A stretch of 5,664 bases of DNA from positions 1-5,664 of the forward strand of contig CAYZJI010000034.1 in assembly GCA_964479045.1 (NCBI GenBank), given 5' to 3'. Positions 5,501 to 5,664 of this stretch are shown here, in pieces. Source of the DNA: 2-02-FULL-47-50 sp964479045 (lineage in GTDB: Bacteria > Pseudomonadota > Gammaproteobacteria > Eutrophobiales > Eutrophobiaceae). The translations under genes were made by a program, and so were the position numbers. Under the pieces are notes generated by a model, which saw only the letters and a list, made by a program, of their open reading frames with translations, was not told the DNA's origin and made no database searches. Numbering within the stretch: position 1 is the first letter of the stretch; each line of letters begins with the position of its first letter.

Positions 5501-5664
5501 ACTCTCTCAAAACCCGCGTGGGTGTGCGGTTAAGCCACACGCTTGAATCCTCTAGCACAACGACCATTACCCCGAGCCTGGCCATTGCCTATGTGCGGGA
5601 ACATCTCGACAATGTTGCGCGGGTACAATCGGGTTTTACTGCTGCGCCGAATACTACCTTCCTG
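2359..5664 (+). CDS. Autotransporter (type Va) with PATR-repeat passenger, 3' end beyond window
   Basis: An uninterrupted frame of 1102 codons runs to the window edge, encoding a self-secreting outer-membrane protein. Start: ATG 2359 behind AGGGA (8-nt spacing); GTG 2356 is adjacent and in frame, and TGA 2293 closes the frame upstream. Residues 1-50 are an extended signal peptide. Residues 51-about 215 begin with a W-x(6)-W-x(5)-W pattern (WATGTGDWNTAGNW) and Gly/Thr/Asn-rich repeats. Residues about 275-640 carry four beta-strand (PATR) motifs of the type GTLTLTGTNTYSGxTTI. Residues about 650-780 hold the conserved block GTLGGTGTV, FAPGNSIGTINV and YDANNVFLRLSRND. A linker with AYDSLSGIQHANIQS follows, then the barrel from about residue 881 (GVWMKGYGSFGD). 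About 220 residues of the usual 260-280-residue barrel are visible; the last strands are missing. The mature part lacks cysteine, as is common for autotransporters. No protease, lipase (GDSL) or other catalytic motif is visible, so an adhesin or aggregation role is likely but unproven. Confidence 0.95.
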   Translation, partial: MLLPHQNGSKSVVIPASAMHTVAFHKKQLARAVAMACLSISLLIPTQSHAVEKQWATGTGDWNTAGNWSPAGVPSGTSDFAIINNGGTAQITVAVPTISDVIVGDTNGNSGTLEITAGGTLTTNNASFAIGNFAGSTGTVLIDGAGSALNTSNLGIDVGGAGTGTLTIRNGGTVNSGNTLIGGTVSATGTLNLEGTAGNRGIIIAPQIEGGTGSRSLNFDGGIVRLSSNQANLFSGFASGDITINGGGAFIDTQNFNVSTAAVLDGAGTLIKQGTGTLTLTGTNTYSGDTTIEAGTLAINNGNALGTGNVTIAGGELLATQSLTFSPANLHSGTGTTNTISVASGTTLTLTPGFFSILSNSNLIFGSSGNDGVVEFGPTIGIGLGFPAGSLTVNNGTLRATNSFLYRGTNFLTSTTVAAGATLDFNDHDFPVEAINNLQGAGIVNTGSAAATNIGIRAGDFSGSIQGAGQITKISAGTLILSGANTYTGGTTISAGTLQIGNSGTTGSIAGNVTNNASLVFNRSDAMTFGGDISGTGTFTQAGSGTTTLTGTNTYTGGTTISSGILQIGNGGTTGSIAGDVVNNASLVFNRSDAVTFGGVISSTGTVTKTGTGNLNITGTNTYSGATSINNGVLLVNGSIANSTSTVNAGGTLGGTGTVGSVIVSGGTFAPGNSIGTINVAGNVDFTGGGIYEVEVDDAGNSDLINATGTATLTGGSVSVIPLAGNYNLNTDYTILTAAGGLGGTTFNNVNSNLAFLTPTLTYDANNVFLRLSRNDVSFAAVAGTTNQTSVGNVINQLSTTNPAAIQQLLDQLFILTVDGANDAYDSLSGIQHANIQSILQNLNSPFQQLLFDRLFNANFASLDAPVTGVNAGDETLSGKGVWMKGYGSFGDIDDTVNASGADYDTQGIAFGIDWPLSPALTAGLAAGYANTSIDPFNGDADVDSYQLAAYAGWQQNQYYINADVNYGHHSIDSSRQVIVGALAATAQADYDADQFGVNVEGGKVIPLNNNTSITPFVGIDYAHLERDSFTETGAGAANLAVQEQDEDSLKTRVGVRLSHTLESSSTTTITPSLAIAYVREHLDNVARVQSGFTAAPNTTFL
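3184..4269 (+). repeat. Four PATR (autotransporter beta-strand) repeat motifs in the passenger
   Basis: Copies start at 3184, 3787, 3991 and 4195 and each covers about 25 residues. Each has the core G-x-N-T-Y-S/T-G, followed in three of them by a second strand of the form G-T/I-L-x-I. The DNA is also similar: ACCAACACCTA, or a one-base variant of it, recurs in every copy. PATR motifs build the beta-helix of secreted passengers and are thought to aid export and folding. The first copy is about 200 residues from the second, while copies 2-4 are spaced exactly 68 residues apart. Confidence 0.9.
3805..4212 (+). repeat. In-frame tandem duplication of a 204-bp (68-aa) unit
   Basis: Unit A (3805-4008, residues 483-550) and unit B (4009-4212, residues 551-618) are exactly 68 codons each and agree at about 51 of 68 residues by my hand alignment. 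The block NNASLVFNRSDA is identical in both. A third unit begins at 4213 (GTNTYSGATSINNG) but diverges after some 20 residues. The length is a multiple of three, so a change in copy number would keep the frame. Confidence 0.9.
4999..5664 (+). other. Autotransporter beta-barrel domain, truncated by window end
   Basis: From GVWMKGYGSFGDID onward the sequence alternates polar and hydrophobic residues in strand-length segments joined by turns: GIAFGIDWPL, LTAGLAAGYANTSI, YQLAAYAGWQQNQYYINADV, QFGVNVEGGKVIPL, ITPFVGIDYAHLERDSF, TRVGVRLSHTL and ITPSLAIAYVREHLD. This is the pattern of the Autotransporter (PF03797-type) outer-membrane translocator. The final strands and the C-terminal aromatic residue lie beyond 5664. 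Confidence 0.92.

Overview
The window looks like chromosomal DNA of a Gram-negative proteobacterium, probably a gamma- or betaproteobacterium. It carries the tail of a class Ia-type ribonucleotide reductase small subunit, a DUF2798-type small membrane protein, an alkyltransferase-like DNA-damage protein and a type Va autotransporter, which needs an outer membrane. Base composition is mixed to mildly GC-rich in the genes and AT-rich between them. I see no transposase, phage gene, CRISPR array, tRNA or rRNA.

Layout. (1) 2-376 (+): C-terminal 124 residues of NrdB, with a possible 54-aa basic ORF (367-531) overlapping its stop codon behind a good Shine-Dalgarno sequence. (2) 532-771: a non-coding stretch with three perfect hairpins in a row, the last a textbook intrinsic terminator, then an AT-rich segment with a duplicated decamer and a weak promoter candidate. 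(3) 772-1341 (+): an unrecognised 84-87-aa protein and a 77-aa two-helix membrane protein (DUF2798-like), separated by a 72-nt leader with nested inverted repeats. (4) 1344-1742 (-): an unrecognised 132-aa protein with a GTG start, convergent with the membrane protein and only 2 nt from its stop. (5) 1743-1890: a divergent promoter region. (6) 1891-2202 (+): atl, an alkyltransferase-like protein with PWQRV in place of the PCHRV active site of O6-alkylguanine alkyltransferases. (7) 2203-2358: a 156-nt gap with small inverted repeats and a clear ribosome binding site at its end. (8) 2359 to the window end (+): a very large ORF, still open at 5664 with 1102 codons visible. It encodes an autotransporter with an extended signal peptide, a Cys-free Gly/Thr/Asn-rich beta-helical passenger carrying PATR repeats, a linker, and most of a 12-strand beta-barrel domain.

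The genes do not form an obvious pathway. NrdB belongs to dNTP synthesis, Atl to detection of alkylated guanine, and the autotransporter to the cell surface. Several separate transcription units seem to lie side by side. I found no convincing undescribed multi-gene system. The items most worth a second look are the in-frame 68-aa duplication in the passenger, the small ORF overlapping nrdB with its hairpin cluster, the leader of the DUF2798 gene, and the symmetric divergent promoter upstream of atl.
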